Shown here: piece after piece, positions 53,019 through 64,000 of the stretch
How positions within the stretch are numbered: the first letter of the stretch is position 1
Layout: the number at the start of each line of letters is the position of its first letter
From: a virus
IMG/VR virus record: IMGVR_UViG_3300035438_001058
Span: 21,209-85,208 of that record
Length of the DNA stretch: 64,000 bases
Direction: 5' to 3' (one strand)
The notes under the pieces: generated by a model
What the model saw: only the letters and a program-made list of their open reading frames with translations
The model's database searches: none
Told to the model about the DNA's origin: nothing
Translations under genes and position numbers: made by a program

Positions 53019-53702
53019 ATGACTTTAGGAACCCATGTTTACGCATTGCGCAACCTTTTAAGCAAGGGCCCATCCACGGATGATAGCTCTTTTTCGCTCA
53101 GGTTAATAGCGCATTATTTAAATGTAGCGCGTGCTTTATTGACTGAACAAAAAGCAGATAAGTACACGTACATTTCAGAACAATCATTTCAATCTTTATG
53201 TATCCCGCTAACTTCAGGAACTTTCCACGGATGCTGCAGTGTTACAGATATAGATTGTAAAATATTTAAGAGTGTCTCTCCTATTCCAAAATTTTTAAAT
53301 ACTAGGTGGGGAGATTTTGTAAAAGTAATGACTCTTTTAGGAGAGACTATTTCTAAAGGCTCTATGACTATGAATAAGTACGCAGCTTATACTGTGACAA
53401 ATTCTACTCCCAAAACAGCCTGGTTTATAAATGATAATCATTTATATATAATTAACAACAAGAATCTAGAACTTGTAATGTTAAATTCATTGTTTTCAGA
53501 TCCAATTGAAGTTACTAGTTTAAACTGCGCCCCAGGCACTACTGGTACTGGAGTATGCGGTGACTGGTTAGATGCTGAATATCCTATAGATCCAGACTTA
53601 GTTTCTCCAGCATACAATATGGTGTTACAATTTTTCAGAACTTCTATGAGTTTACCACCAAATGATACCAGTAATGATGCCACAGACAACCAAACAGCTT
53701 AA
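53019..53702 (+). CDS. crAss-like tail adaptor (ring) protein, probable
   Basis: 227 residues (MTLGTHVYALRNLLSKGPST). The opening helix, SFSLRLIAHYLNVARALLTE followed by CIPLTSGTFHGCCSVTDIDC and SPIPKFLNTRWGDFVKVMTL, is typical of ring proteins in crAss-like tails. It overlaps the next gene by 41 bases. UAA stop. Confidence 0.65.
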   Translation: MTLGTHVYALRNLLSKGPSTDDSSFSLRLIAHYLNVARALLTEQKADKYTYISEQSFQSLCIPLTSGTFHGCCSVTDIDCKIFKSVSPIPKFLNTRWGDFVKVMTLLGETISKGSMTMNKYAAYTVTNSTPKTAWFINDNHLYIINNKNLELVMLNSLFSDPIEVTSLNCAPGTTGTGVCGDWLDAEYPIDPDLVSPAYNMVLQFFRTSMSLPPNDTSNDATDNQTA

Positions 53703-54138
53703 AACGTACATAGACTTATACGCGAACTATGAACATAAAGATAAAGTGTCTAAAGAAGAGTTTAGATTAATACTAAAATATTTTCATAACCTTTTACGTA
53801 AAAGCATGATTTATGATGGGAAGCTTTATACCTTACCTTTTCACTTAGGGGAAGTAGGAGTATTCTCTAGAAAACCCACAAAATGAAAGATATTCAACTT
53901 TCAACATTACAAAGAGACTGGTCAAAAAATTCCTAGACTTAACTTACATTCACAAGAGTTAACTGCTTCCGTAAAGAGACGTGTTAAAGGCTCGTTTTTA
54001 GGTTTAGGAATGTACCAGCCGATACTGCACGCTTTTAAATTTGAAACTTGCAGAGCCTTTAATAGGGAACTTTCAAAAGCTATAAGCAAAGAAAACACAA
54101 TAGGAAGATACACAGAATATGAATTACGTAAGCATTAA
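53662..54138 (+). CDS. Unknown tail-block protein, UGA-recoded
   Basis: 158 residues with TGA at 53884-53886 read as Trp (SRKPTK-W-KIFNFQHY). Helical and basic (FRLILKYFHNLLRKSMIYDG; LTASVKRRVKGSFLGLGMYQ). The frame spans the whole gap between two ring-like genes and ends UAA at 54136-54138, overlapping the next start by 20 bases, which supports the recoded reading. No family recognised. Confidence 0.75.
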
Positions 54139-54832
54139 ATCAGTTTTAGCACAACTAGCTCTTTTAATAGATGATAGGTACTGAAACGAAACTGCTGTGC
54201 TAGAGCACGCAACCAGGGCAATGCGCACTTTGAATTTAGAAGATAAATTCGAACCAAAAGTAGCCATTGTAGAAATAACCACACATAAAGGACAAATACC
54301 ACTTGATTTTAAATTCTTAACTCAGGCAGCGTATAATGCGGGAACATCAACTAACCCTGTATGGAGTCCTTTAAGATTAACAACAAACCCATTTCACACA
54401 TCTATTTGTTTAACAGATTCTATAACAAGGTGCGATAATTGTGGTCAAGAGTTTTCAATCTCTCCATCAGGGGTCTTAACTACAACATTATCTTCAGGAA
54501 ATATTTTGCTTTCATACTTAGCGTACCCGCACGATGAAGAAGGGTTCGCATTAATACCAGATAACGAAGACGTTAAAGAAGCAATACTACACTTCGTGCT
54601 TTACAAGTATTGGATGCAAAAAGACATGATGAAAGAAGAAGGATCTGAAAGAAGAATGAGATTTCATCTTGATATGTGGAGTGCGTTATCTAAGAAAGCA
54701 TTGTCTTTAAATTTACCAGATATTTCTAAAATGGAAAATCTTAAAAACATCCATAACAAGCTGGTACCACGTTCTAATGCTTTTCAACAATTGTTTCAAT
54801 TTTTAGGAGATAGAGAAAATGTCAAATTCTAA
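54119..54832 (+). CDS. crAss-like ring protein, UGA-recoded
   Basis: 237 residues with TGA at 54182-54184 read as Trp (DDRY-W-NETAVLEHA). The N-terminal helical repeat, then EPKVAIVEITTHKGQIPLDF and LLSYLAYPHDEEGFALIPDN, with AILHFVLYKYWMQKDMMKEE, follow the pattern of crAss-like ring proteins between portal and tail. UAA stop overlapping the large tail gene by 14 bases. Confidence 0.8.
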
Positions 54833-57800
54833 TAATTTTGAGAAAGGGTTGAACCAAGATGTCCACCCTAAATATCAATTAGACGGCACTTACAGATTCG
54901 CTTTAAATGCCGTGCTTGAAACTCAAGACGGGGAATTTCCAGGTATTACCAATGAGATTGGTAACATAGGAAGTGCTACCAATTACCCAGAAAACAAAAA
55001 AGTAATAGGCCACGTTCAAGCTGATAATGAAGAGATTATATTGTTTCTTTGAGACTCAATTGCGTACGACGCGCAACTAATGCTTGGAGAAGATCATGAA
55101 ATAGGTATATACAATTCTGCTAAAAATTTATATACTACAGTGGCAATTGGAAGATGTCTGAACTTTTCCGATAGATTTCCAATAAGCGCTTTATTTAAAA
55201 TTAGAAATGGTTGCGAAAGAGTTGTTTATTTTACTGATCATTTTAATAAATATAGAGTTTTTAATTTAACAAACACGCAAGACACAGTTGATCCTGACAC
55301 TAAAAAAATCATAAGTTGCCCTATGCTAGATTTTAGTAGGGACTACAAGATACCTAAAATAGAATTAAGGACTGTACAAAAAGGTGGCCCTATTGATATT
55401 GGGGGCAGCTTAGAAGTAGGAACTTATGCGTTTGCTGTCCGTTATTTAGATAAAGAATTAAACCCAACTGATTGGATTTGGATTACTAAAAACATAGCCA
55501 TAGGTTCAGGAGAATACTGGCAAAATACATTTATAAATTATGAATATATGTATGACGGCGGTTCTAACAACGAATTGTCTCCATACTATGTTCCTAAACA
55601 AAATAAAGTTATACAATTAAGCATAGACTCTACTACCTTAGATTTAGATTTTAAGTATATACAGTTTGCTGTAATAAAAAGAACATCAGATGAAGGGGTT
55701 ATATCTGGAGTAGATATTTTAAATCCAACTCCGATATTTATAGATAACGTTCTTACAATGTCTTTTACATATACTGGATTAGACAGTCAGGTACAAGAAG
55801 CTACTTCTATAGATGAGATCTTTTCAGAAAGACAACGCATTGAAAAAGTTAAAGCTCACGTAAATAATAACCAAAAGTTGTTTTTAGCTAATATTGAAAA
55901 TGCAGCTGTAGATTACTCTGCGTTTCAACGAGCGGCTTCTAAAATAAAAGTCCAATGGACTAAAGAGGGTTATAATTTTAACTCTTTAACATCTACACTA
56001 AACGTAAAAAGCCCAGAGTATTATTATGAAAGTTCTAGTTTCATGGAAAGTGAGGTGTACGCTTTAGGTATAGTTTATATACTTAAGGATGGTTCCAAAA
56101 CTCCTGTGTTTCATATTCCAGGAAGAGCTCCAGACAGTATAACTTCTGGGTACAATCCTTACATATCAGCTACAGGTAATTTTACTGGAACTGCTGCCGA
56201 CGGCAAAGCTTGGGACACTGGTGAAATAACTAGTGAAAGTACTGTTTTAGGAGACTTAATAGGAGACGAAAGATGGCGAAATGTATCTACTGCCACAGCA
56301 ATAACTACAGACTTAAGTTATGGGTTTCTTGGTTATCACGAAAGTAATGAAAATACTTATCCACAAATCTCAACTTGTGACAATCATGTAGATGGATATT
56401 GGGGAAGAGATTGGCAAGGTAATTTAATAACACCACAAACAAAGATAAGGCACCATAGAATGCCTGGTCCTGAGTTTCTTCCTACTACTAATGCTGAAGA
56501 TACCGCTGCTAAATTAGGACTTTGGTTTACCAATGTAGAATATCCTTCTGACGATATTGTTGGGCACATATTTGTACACGGTAGTAGAGAAGTAGAACGT
56601 ACTGTTCAACATAGAGGTATGTTGTTGCCACTTATTTTTGATGATGTAGAAGAGGCATCTTCCCCCACATTCAACACTAATTCATTTATTAGCTGTGTGA
56701 AAGAAGGAGGTGCTTTTACAGTATCCCCCTTCGAAAGGTACTACGCTTTTGTTGCCCCTGAAACTTTAATAGGGGATAAGTTTAAAAGTGCCACACATTT
56801 TAAACTGGATTATATAAATATAGGAAAAGTACCCACAGGTTCACAATCTGTAAATTCTCCTTACGGCAGTACTTGGCAAAATAACTGGCCTTCTTTAGAT
56901 AATAACGATACTCCATATGAAGGAGTTTATGACTTGGACACAGCATTATTTCAAGTAGAGAAAATTGTGTCTACTAAAACACACTTAAATTTTAAAATAT
57001 TAGCTCAAACCTATTTACAAAAATCCTACATAGGGCAGATATACGGGCATACGCAGCAACTAGACAATAAAACTATAGCTAATTTTTCTGTTTCTAATAA
57101 TGCTTATATAATAAAATTAGATAGTATTATAGGAAGAGGTACTGCAGGGTTACTCCCAACTCCAGGGTTAGGTGATTTTACACATATTCCAGTTGTCCTA
57201 GGAGGATGTTTATATTCCCCTATTGACGTATTTAATAATTTAAATGCTATTGAATATGTACAAATAGGAAGTACTGTTTTAGATGCTCCAGTTAATTTGA
57301 CCACTAAATATGAATTATTTGCTGGGGATGTTTTTTTAAGTAAAATGAGAGTAGTAGAAACAGATTGGTATGCTAATAACGAGGGAAAGAATTTGCATAT
57401 AGACTCAACAGCTCTTGCCACTGTTTTTCCAGATTCTGATTATAATTTTCAGTTTAGGCACGGAGGGCCGGATAGAGAAAATTCAATATATAACACATAT
57501 CCTTTAGCCCACGATACTTTTTCCGAATATTTATTTCAAAAAATTCGTAAAGTAGACGAAGCTTTAGAAATGTATTCTGAGAATTATAACTATAATAAAT
57601 CTTTTTCTCAGATAGAGCACATATTTAGATATAGATCCTTACCTTTTAATCATGAGATGTGTAAGATGTGTGAAGAACAGTTTCCTTACAGAATTTATTA
57701 TTCTCTAAGTGATAACCAAGAATCTACAGTAGATAAAAATAGAATTATATTAATTTCAAACTACAAAGATTTAGAAGGATCAAAAGGAAGCATAACAGAT

Positions 57801-59123
57801 CTATTCAACAATTTTAATCAAATTTATGCTACTACTCCTTCTACTATATTTCACATACCTACTAACCCGCAAATCATTAAAACGGAAGGAGTAAATACTT
57901 ACTTAGGAACTGGAGAGACGTTATCAATACCAGCCATGCAGTTAAAAGTAACGGATTATTCTTTTGGAGGCCAAGAAGACTTTAAATCTAGAGTAAATAC
58001 CGAGTACGGCACTTTCTATGTGGATTCTATTACAGGCAGGCCTTTGCTCCTAACTAATCAACTAGAGGATTTATCTTTAAACGGGCTTAGAACTTTTTGG
58101 CAGAATAACGGTAAATTGCAATTTTTAAATCAGTTCTGCGATATTACCGGGAAAGTGTTTCCATATCTATCTACCATATCATTAGCAGGCGTTGGTTATT
58201 CTTCTGTTTACGATCCAAGATACAAAAGAATAATTGTTCATAAAAAAGATTACAAATTACTTCCTGTATGGACTAGTAATTTTGTTTATAATCCAACAGA
58301 AACTGACGTAACGGAATGGTCAGAATTACTACAAAACAATACTGTTTGGTTTAACAGTTTTTCATTTTATTTTTATAGCAACGGTGATTTTATAAAAATG
58401 AGTTTTGAAGATGCACAGTATTTTGAAAATTTATCTTTTACTCTGTCATATTCATTCTTGACAAAAAGTTGGGTATCTTTTCACTCATACCTACCGTACT
58501 ATATGTTTAATGGTAGCAGTGATTTCTTTAGTTTAAAACATTTTGAGAGCGATATATTTAGACATAACTCTACAGAGTTTTTAAATTATTACGGAACGGC
58601 CTACCCGCACATAATAGACTTCATAGCGGATAACAGCCCCTTAGAAGTTAAGACTACTGATTACATAAATTATGTAGGAAAGACAAGTGTATTAGATGCT
58701 GAAAAAAAGCAGTGGGTAGAAGTAAAAGACACTTTTAATAAAGTGGTGTTCTATAATAGCAAACAATCCAGTGGTTATAGAACCTTGAGACCAAAAAGTA
58801 GTGTTTTTGAATTTGATATGTTTGATGACGCTGCATTAGTAACTAAAGTAGAAAACCAGTGGAGAATAAACGATCTATGAGATTTATCAATATCTCAGAC
58901 CGAAAGTGTTTGGGATGAGTCGTGGGCAAGTAAACTGTCAAATCCTTTTTCATATATAGACAAAGTGCCTAACAGTGCTAAGATTAGCGCGACTAAAAGT
59001 TTGTTCGAACAAGCTAGATTTAGAGACAATTATTTAGGAGTTAGATTATATTATTACCCCGCACTTAATTATAAAATCACCACTGATTTGGTGACCTCAA
59101 TGACCACAAATAACAACAGATAA
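54819..59123 (+). CDS. Large tail protein (crAss-like muzzle/stabilisation type), UGA-recoded
   Basis: 1,434 residues with TGA at 55050 (FL-W-DSIAYD) and 58878 (INDL-W-DLSIS). The opening FEKGLNQDVHPKYQLDGTYR and ALNAVLETQDGEFPGITNEI is a hallmark of the largest crAss-like tail-end protein, which plugs and shapes the tail tube; length fits. Mostly beta. Without recoding it would lose 87 N-terminal and 80 C-terminal residues. UAA overlaps the next ATG as TAATG. Confidence 0.85.
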
Positions 59124-62100
59124 TGAAATATAAAAAAATAAAAAGTAAACCCAAAAGATCCTTCGCAAGTGGTGGGGGAATGGATGCGTTTACATCTTTG
59201 TTAGGGGCAGCCGGTCCAGCTTTAACAGCGGTAAATCCAATTATTGGAGGAGCCGCAACAGCACTTCCTGCTCTCATAAACGCATTTCAACAGATGAAGG
59301 ATCGCAGGGAAACTGTTGTTTCGGGAACTCCAGGGAATTACAGGACTGGAGGAACTATGAACAACTATGCTGTAGGTGGTCCTATTTTGCCTATGCAGAC
59401 TCAGTACGACATTTTGCAAATGAAATTAGATGCTGAAAACGATCCGGCTAAAGTGGCGGGAGCAACACCTATTCCAGGATCTGCGCAATTTACAGGCCCT
59501 AATAAAAGCGGGGCTACTCGTGGAGGACAGTTTGCTGCAACTTTCAATCCTATAAATCCAGTAGATCAAGCTCCAGATACGCCTGCACGAACAGCTCTTT
59601 TAAGATCCTACGAAGAAAAATATAATCAAGACAAACAATTAGCGGGGATGCGTGGGTATCAAACTGCCTATGATACTGAGAAAGCACGTGAAAGCGCTCA
59701 AATGGGGTACGATTTAGGGCAGTTACCTGGTGCTCCAAATAACGAAGTTTACGCTGGTAATAAAAGTGCGCAAGATGCCGCAGCTATGGCTACACTTACT
59801 CCAGGAGTAGATACTGGGATTGTTGGAGCATTGGAGGCTCAAATAAAGAGGATCCAAAAAGAAGTAGCTGAATATGATACTAGCATAGCAGCTAACGAGG
59901 CTAAAATAGCTGAATATGAGGCTAGAAACGCAGCTAAAGTATTGCCAACTGCAACTGCTCCAAGAGGATATGATTCCTCAGGCAGACCTGTTTTATCAGT
60001 GGGCAGTAGGGGGCAGGAAGTCGAAAACTTACAAAAGTTTCTAAAAGAAAAAGGATTCTATCAAGACGGTGCTGTAGATAAAATATACGGTAGGAAAACT
60101 GAGGCAGCTGTAAAAGCTTATCAGGAATCTTTAGCTAACCAAGGTAAGAAGATTACAGTAGACGGTATTATAGGAGATCAAACAAGAGCAGCTTTATCTG
60201 AAACTGCTGGTGATCAAACATGGGCAGCTCCAGGAACTCCGCCTCCAGTTAGGAGATCGGAAAACAGAGGTTCTGATGATGTTACAAAACCAGCTAAAGT
60301 TGTTGAGATAACCCAAATCCCTACCAATAAATCTGGTGAGATAACCCAAATCCCTACCAATAAAACTGCTGCACAAATATTAGCTAGTAAACCTAAAGTA
60401 GGAAATTCTTTTGAGGAGAGATTGAGATGGTACCAACAGTTCACGCCAGAGGAAATAGCGACCATAAAAGCGTCCCCACAAGCAAATTCATTTCTACCAG
60501 CTGAAAGAGCTGCGGGAGAAGAAAGGCTTAGAGTAGCTAAAGCTGCGCCAGGCGGTATGCAAAATGTGTACGATATTGGGCAGAATTTAAAAGAGGATCT
60601 TAGATTATTCCCAAATGCCACTAATAATATCGAAGACTACATAAGTCCACTTATGTGGATAGGGTCTGGTGCGCAAGCTTTAACTAGTTTACCTAAAAAC
60701 ATTAGCGAAGGTAATTATGGTCAGGCTGGAATAAACGCCGCAGAACTTTTTGCTGGAAGAGTTGGAGGTCACTACGGTGCTGAGTTGCTGAGTAAAGTAG
60801 TTGGAAAAACGGGAGCACGAGCAGCTCAAGCAGCTCAAGCACCATTAACAAAAGCAGCTACAGTAGCAGAAAGAAGATCTATAGCATCAGCAGCGAAAGC
60901 CCCAGTAACAGCAGCAGAAAGAAGAGCTAAGATAACAGGCGCCAAAGCGCCAGAAAGAGCGGCAACAACAGCAGCAGAAAGAAGAGCTAAAATAGCAGCA
61001 GAAAGAAGAGCTAAAATAACAACTGAATATGAGGCTAGACAAGCAGCAGCTCAAGCGGAGCAAGGACTTTTAACCTCTCTTAATCCTTCCGAACGCGCAA
61101 TTTTGAAAAAAACGCTAGTGGGCGGTGGTGCGGCTATTGGCGGGGCATTGGCGGTTAAAAAAAACATAAACGACAAAAGAGCAGCTCAAGCAGCGGGTAA
61201 AGCTTATGGCGGGCCTATAGGCGAACCTACATACCCGTCTTTAGCTGGTACATACGGTCCACAATCTTCTGAGAGTTTAAGAATTATGCCAAGACCAGTG
61301 CAAACTCCAGACTTTGGACAAAATGCTAGGAATTATGTTAAATCAACAGAAGCTGAGCGTAACGCTTTAATTCAGTCAGGAGCTAATCAACCTAGATTAA
61401 ATACGTTAACAAATAATGCTTTCGGTACACTTGAGCAGGCAAATTTAGATACAGCTTTAGGTAATTACCCAAGAATTACTAATTACGAAAATGGCGGTCA
61501 AATGGGAGATCAGCAGTTATCTAACTCAGCATTTCAAGTTAAAGGTAACCCACAAACTACTGATGGTAACTATTACCCAGAATATAATGCTAATTTAGAT
61601 CATAACGAAGTTGTTAAGAATCAATTTGTATTTTCTGATAAATTGAAACATCCAGCTACTGGGCAAAGTTTTGCTAAAGAAGCTGCCAGTATAGAGGCCG
61701 CTATAGGAAAGGCTCAGAAGACTTTAAAGTCAAATCCTAATGACAAGGCCGCTAAGAACACTGTTAAACTAAACGAACAACGTTCTAAAGCTTTGGCAGC
61801 AACTCAAGAATCTATGGCTAGTTCTATGGGATTAAGAGCTAAAAATCGTAACTTTGCTCCGGGGGGTTATATGGGAGAAGACGATGTTAAACCTAAATTG
61901 CCTCCATTTAATGTTAATAATCCATACCCGTTTTTAACCGGGATTGGAGGGGTAGATGCTGGTATAACTAACCCAAGTACTATCGGATACGCTAATTCTA
62001 CTATTAGAAACCCAATTACCGGAATGCCGTACTATTCAGGATACACTCCACCTATTACACTGCCTCAACAAACTGCAAGTCCAGTTGTTCAACCCACATT

Positions 62101-62962
62101 TGTACAACCCACAGTCGTGCCAGCAAGAAGAGCAGCTCAAAAAAGAGCAGTTGCAAAAAAAGTAGCTGCTCCTGCAGCTCCTGTAGTTCCTGCCGCTCCT
62201 GTCGTTGGTATTTTTGGGGGAGGTTCTGGTACAGTTGGAACGTCTGGTTCTGGAACCGGATCTTTTGCTATCCCTGCCGCTACAACTACAGGTGGAGGGG
62301 GTATATACGGAGGAGGCTCTGGCGGAGGTGGTGCAGCTAGTGCTACATCCGCTCCAATACAGCTACAAGGTGGTCCAGAAGATCAACTTAGAAATAAATT
62401 TACTGCGGGTGACTATATGCAGGCTGCTAAAGTAGCATCAGGTTTTGGGCAGTTAATAGGTGGGCCAGTAACAGATAAACCTAATTATGATACTACCAGA
62501 ATAACTCAAAATGTTATGGATCCTAGAAACGCTTTGAATCAAAATCAAAGGGCATTTAAGGAGGCATTATCTGGTTATGACTCACCCAGCATAAACGCTA
62601 GAAGAGCGTATCAAAACAGTATGTACGCAAATAAAATGGGACAAGATGCAGGCATAATATCTCAATACCAACAAGGAAATCAGCAAGCTAAAACAAATTA
62701 TGAGCAAGCGACTTCTAATCAGCGTAGATATAATGTAGGGCAAACTCTCGCTACTAATGACATGAACCAGAGAAATAAAGACTCGTACAGACAAGCAGTT
62801 GATTCTGCCTTTACTGGGTTGAGTAACTTTGGTATGGGATTGAATGAAAAACAACAAGGTTACGATGTACTTCAAATACTAAAACAACAATATCCAGAAG
62901 TGTACAAAAAAGTATATGGAGCTGCTGATATTACAACTAAAAAGAAAAAGAAAAAGAACTAA
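59123..62962 (+). CDS. Large virion protein with peptidoglycan-binding domain
   Basis: 1,279 residues. Near residues 290-355 lies a PG_binding_1 module (SVGSRGQEVENLQKFLKEKG; KIYGRKTEAAVKAYQ; VDGIIGDQTRAAL). Before it is a Gly/Ala-rich region and coiled coil; after it comes a direct repeat EITQIPTNK twice (33-base DNA repeat at about 60306 and 60339) and an Ala/Arg-rich stretch of AAERRAKI repeats (about 580-640), then a Gly/Pro-rich low-complexity part. It directly follows the muzzle-type gene, where crAss-like phages encode cargo proteins ejected with DNA. UAA overlaps the next ATG. Confidence 0.75.
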   Translation: MKYKKIKSKPKRSFASGGGMDAFTSLLGAAGPALTAVNPIIGGAATALPALINAFQQMKDRRETVVSGTPGNYRTGGTMNNYAVGGPILPMQTQYDILQMKLDAENDPAKVAGATPIPGSAQFTGPNKSGATRGGQFAATFNPINPVDQAPDTPARTALLRSYEEKYNQDKQLAGMRGYQTAYDTEKARESAQMGYDLGQLPGAPNNEVYAGNKSAQDAAAMATLTPGVDTGIVGALEAQIKRIQKEVAEYDTSIAANEAKIAEYEARNAAKVLPTATAPRGYDSSGRPVLSVGSRGQEVENLQKFLKEKGFYQDGAVDKIYGRKTEAAVKAYQESLANQGKKITVDGIIGDQTRAALSETAGDQTWAAPGTPPPVRRSENRGSDDVTKPAKVVEITQIPTNKSGEITQIPTNKTAAQILASKPKVGNSFEERLRWYQQFTPEEIATIKASPQANSFLPAERAAGEERLRVAKAAPGGMQNVYDIGQNLKEDLRLFPNATNNIEDYISPLMWIGSGAQALTSLPKNISEGNYGQAGINAAELFAGRVGGHYGAELLSKVVGKTGARAAQAAQAPLTKAATVAERRSIASAAKAPVTAAERRAKITGAKAPERAATTAAERRAKIAAERRAKITTEYEARQAAAQAEQGLLTSLNPSERAILKKTLVGGGAAIGGALAVKKNINDKRAAQAAGKAYGGPIGEPTYPSLAGTYGPQSSESLRIMPRPVQTPDFGQNARNYVKSTEAERNALIQSGANQPRLNTLTNNAFGTLEQANLDTALGNYPRITNYENGGQMGDQQLSNSAFQVKGNPQTTDGNYYPEYNANLDHNEVVKNQFVFSDKLKHPATGQSFAKEAASIEAAIGKAQKTLKSNPNDKAAKNTVKLNEQRSKALAATQESMASSMGLRAKNRNFAPGGYMGEDDVKPKLPPFNVNNPYPFLTGIGGVDAGITNPSTIGYANSTIRNPITGMPYYSGYTPPITLPQQTASPVVQPTFVQPTVVPARRAAQKRAVAKKVAAPAAPVVPAAPVVGIFGGGSGTVGTSGSGTGSFAIPAATTTGGGGIYGGGSGGGGAASATSAPIQLQGGPEDQLRNKFTAGDYMQAAKVASGFGQLIGGPVTDKPNYDTTRITQNVMDPRNALNQNQRAFKEALSGYDSPSINARRAYQNSMYANKMGQDAGIISQYQQGNQQAKTNYEQATSNQRRYNVGQTLATNDMNQRNKDSYRQAVDSAFTGLSNFGMGLNEKQQGYDVLQILKQQYPEVYKKVYGAADITTKKKKKKN
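60306..60371 (+). repeat. 33-base tandem repeat inside the virion protein gene
   Basis: GAGATAACCCAAATCCCTAC plus CAATAAA recurs exactly 33 bases later, encoding EITQIPTNK twice. Such in-frame units can vary in number. Confidence 0.85.
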
Positions 62963-64000
62963 TGGCCGGACCAGGAAGATATTACACAGGTGACCCTTAT
63001 AAAGGTTCGCTATACACTCCTCCCGTAGATTTCATTTCCAAAGCCTTAGAAGGTGCCCAACAAACATATGACACCAACTTTTTAACCGCAGAAACTTTAA
63101 AAAATAAATACGTTGAGACTCTAGCCCAAGATAGGGCTAGAGCTAACGAAATACAAAAGAGTTTTGAGGATAAAATAAATACTACGGTATCTCAATATGG
63201 TTTTGATTCCGGGGCTGCTAGCAGAGAACTAGTGAAGTTGAAGGGAGAAATGGAAAAGATTTATGGTGCTGGAGGAGAAGCTGGAGCCATGACTAGTAAC
63301 TTAGCAAATGTTACTGATTCTATAAAAAGGGAGCGAGTACGTTTAGCTAAAGGAGAGATAACTCAAGAACAACTTAATGCTTTAGAAGCATCCTACGCAA
63401 AATGAGGAGGAACTAAAATAGATCCGGCTACAGGAACTTATTCGTCTGCGCCAATAACGGATTTAGCTACTTACGTGGACGCTGGTAAATTATTTGAAGA
63501 GGTTTACAATAAAGTAAAACCTAGAACTACAGAGCGCGCTAATAGAACAGGTAGAAAGATAAACGGAAGTTGGGAATACAAAACAGAAAAAACTACTTAC
63601 ATAGACCAGAATGATCTTTACCAAGGCGTGCAATCTAGTATATTAAACAACAAAGAATACCTTAATTATATAAAACAAAGTGCGTCATTCGCAGGACAAG
63701 ACCCACAAGCAGTTCTAAAAGCAATAGAAGATAATTTTAGAAACTCCATCATACCTTCAAGGGCGGGGGTATTAGAAGATAGCAAAAAAATTACTTACGA
63801 AGCTGATTGGAGAGAGCAAGATGATAGGAGGTTTAGCCACAGTTTAGCGTTGATGAGAGAAAAACACTCTTTAGATAATCCTCCTCCATCTATGCTTACT
63901 TCAGAGTTAAGCTTAGCTAAAGCAGGTAATCAGTATTTTAAACCTGTGCAACCCCAAAGGTTAGGGGCTGATGGAAAACCTGTAAGTGCGTTAAGTGGTT
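62962..64000 (+). CDS. Virion protein, cut by window end, UGA-recoded
   Basis: The visible 346 codons start MAGPGRYYTGDPYKGSLYTP and contain TGA at 63403-63405 read as Trp (ASYAK-W-GGTKIDPATG). Helical, charged, Ala/Glu/Lys-rich, as in the very large proteins carried in crAss-like heads or tails. The frame is open to base 64000. It starts in a TAATG overlap with the preceding gene. Confidence 0.8.

Overview
This window is most simply read as part of a large double-stranded DNA phage genome of the crAss-like type (Crassvirales) infecting a member of the Bacteroidota. The reasons are: a capsid and packaging block in crAss-like order (large terminase, portal of about 800 residues, acidic scaffold-like protein, capsid protein of about 490 residues, tail-fibre genes, small ring-like proteins, a tail protein of about 1,430 residues, then very large Ala/Gln-rich virion proteins); two near-identical promoters of the Bacteroidota kind (TTG, 19-20 bases, TATCTTTG); and a protein with a type IX secretion (T9SS) type-B sorting domain, which points to a T9SS-bearing host. 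Family assignments were made by eye from motifs; no database was searched.

Layout. Bases 1-23,694 run leftwards (- strand): a cut SF2 helicase, a membrane protein joined to a zinc-ribbon array by an apparent -1 frameshift signal, a family A DNA polymerase, an M15-type peptidase, a glutamine-amidotransferase-like protein, a LysM lipoprotein, an AAA ATPase, two glucosaminidase-like lysins, a MoxR AAA ATPase with a VWA partner, a small HEYTH metalloprotease, a tRNA-like gene with an overlong anticodon arm, a three-gene envelope cassette including the T9SS-sorted protein, and many small unknown genes. Bases 23,695-23,993 are a divergent, repeat-rich intergenic region. From 24,015 to the right edge all genes run rightwards (+ strand): a DUF3310 gene, a long hairpin-rich leader RNA, small genes including a GroES-like protein, a tmRNA, a tRNA-Trp with anticodon UCA, GroEL, and the virion block.

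Genetic code. On the + strand UGA is read as tryptophan: at least 23 in-frame UGA codons lie in 11 genes, all recognisable genes there end in UAA, and a tRNA-Trp(UCA) is encoded just before GroEL and the terminase. One gene (26470-26964) and much of several others are invisible under the standard code. On the - strand usage is mixed: the helicase, polymerase and M15 peptidase need UGA as Trp, yet other genes end in UGA within ATGA overlaps, and several end in tandem UGA-UAG, which terminates under either code.

How the parts may work together (inference): early genes supply replication, envelope modification and lysis functions; the two promoters at 23,971 and 24,270 start the rightward programme, whose first transcripts carry the structured leader, the co-chaperonin, the tmRNA and the UGA-reading tRNA, so that rescue and recoding are in place before the UGA-containing virion genes are translated. 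The phage GroEL/GroES pair would fold virion proteins.
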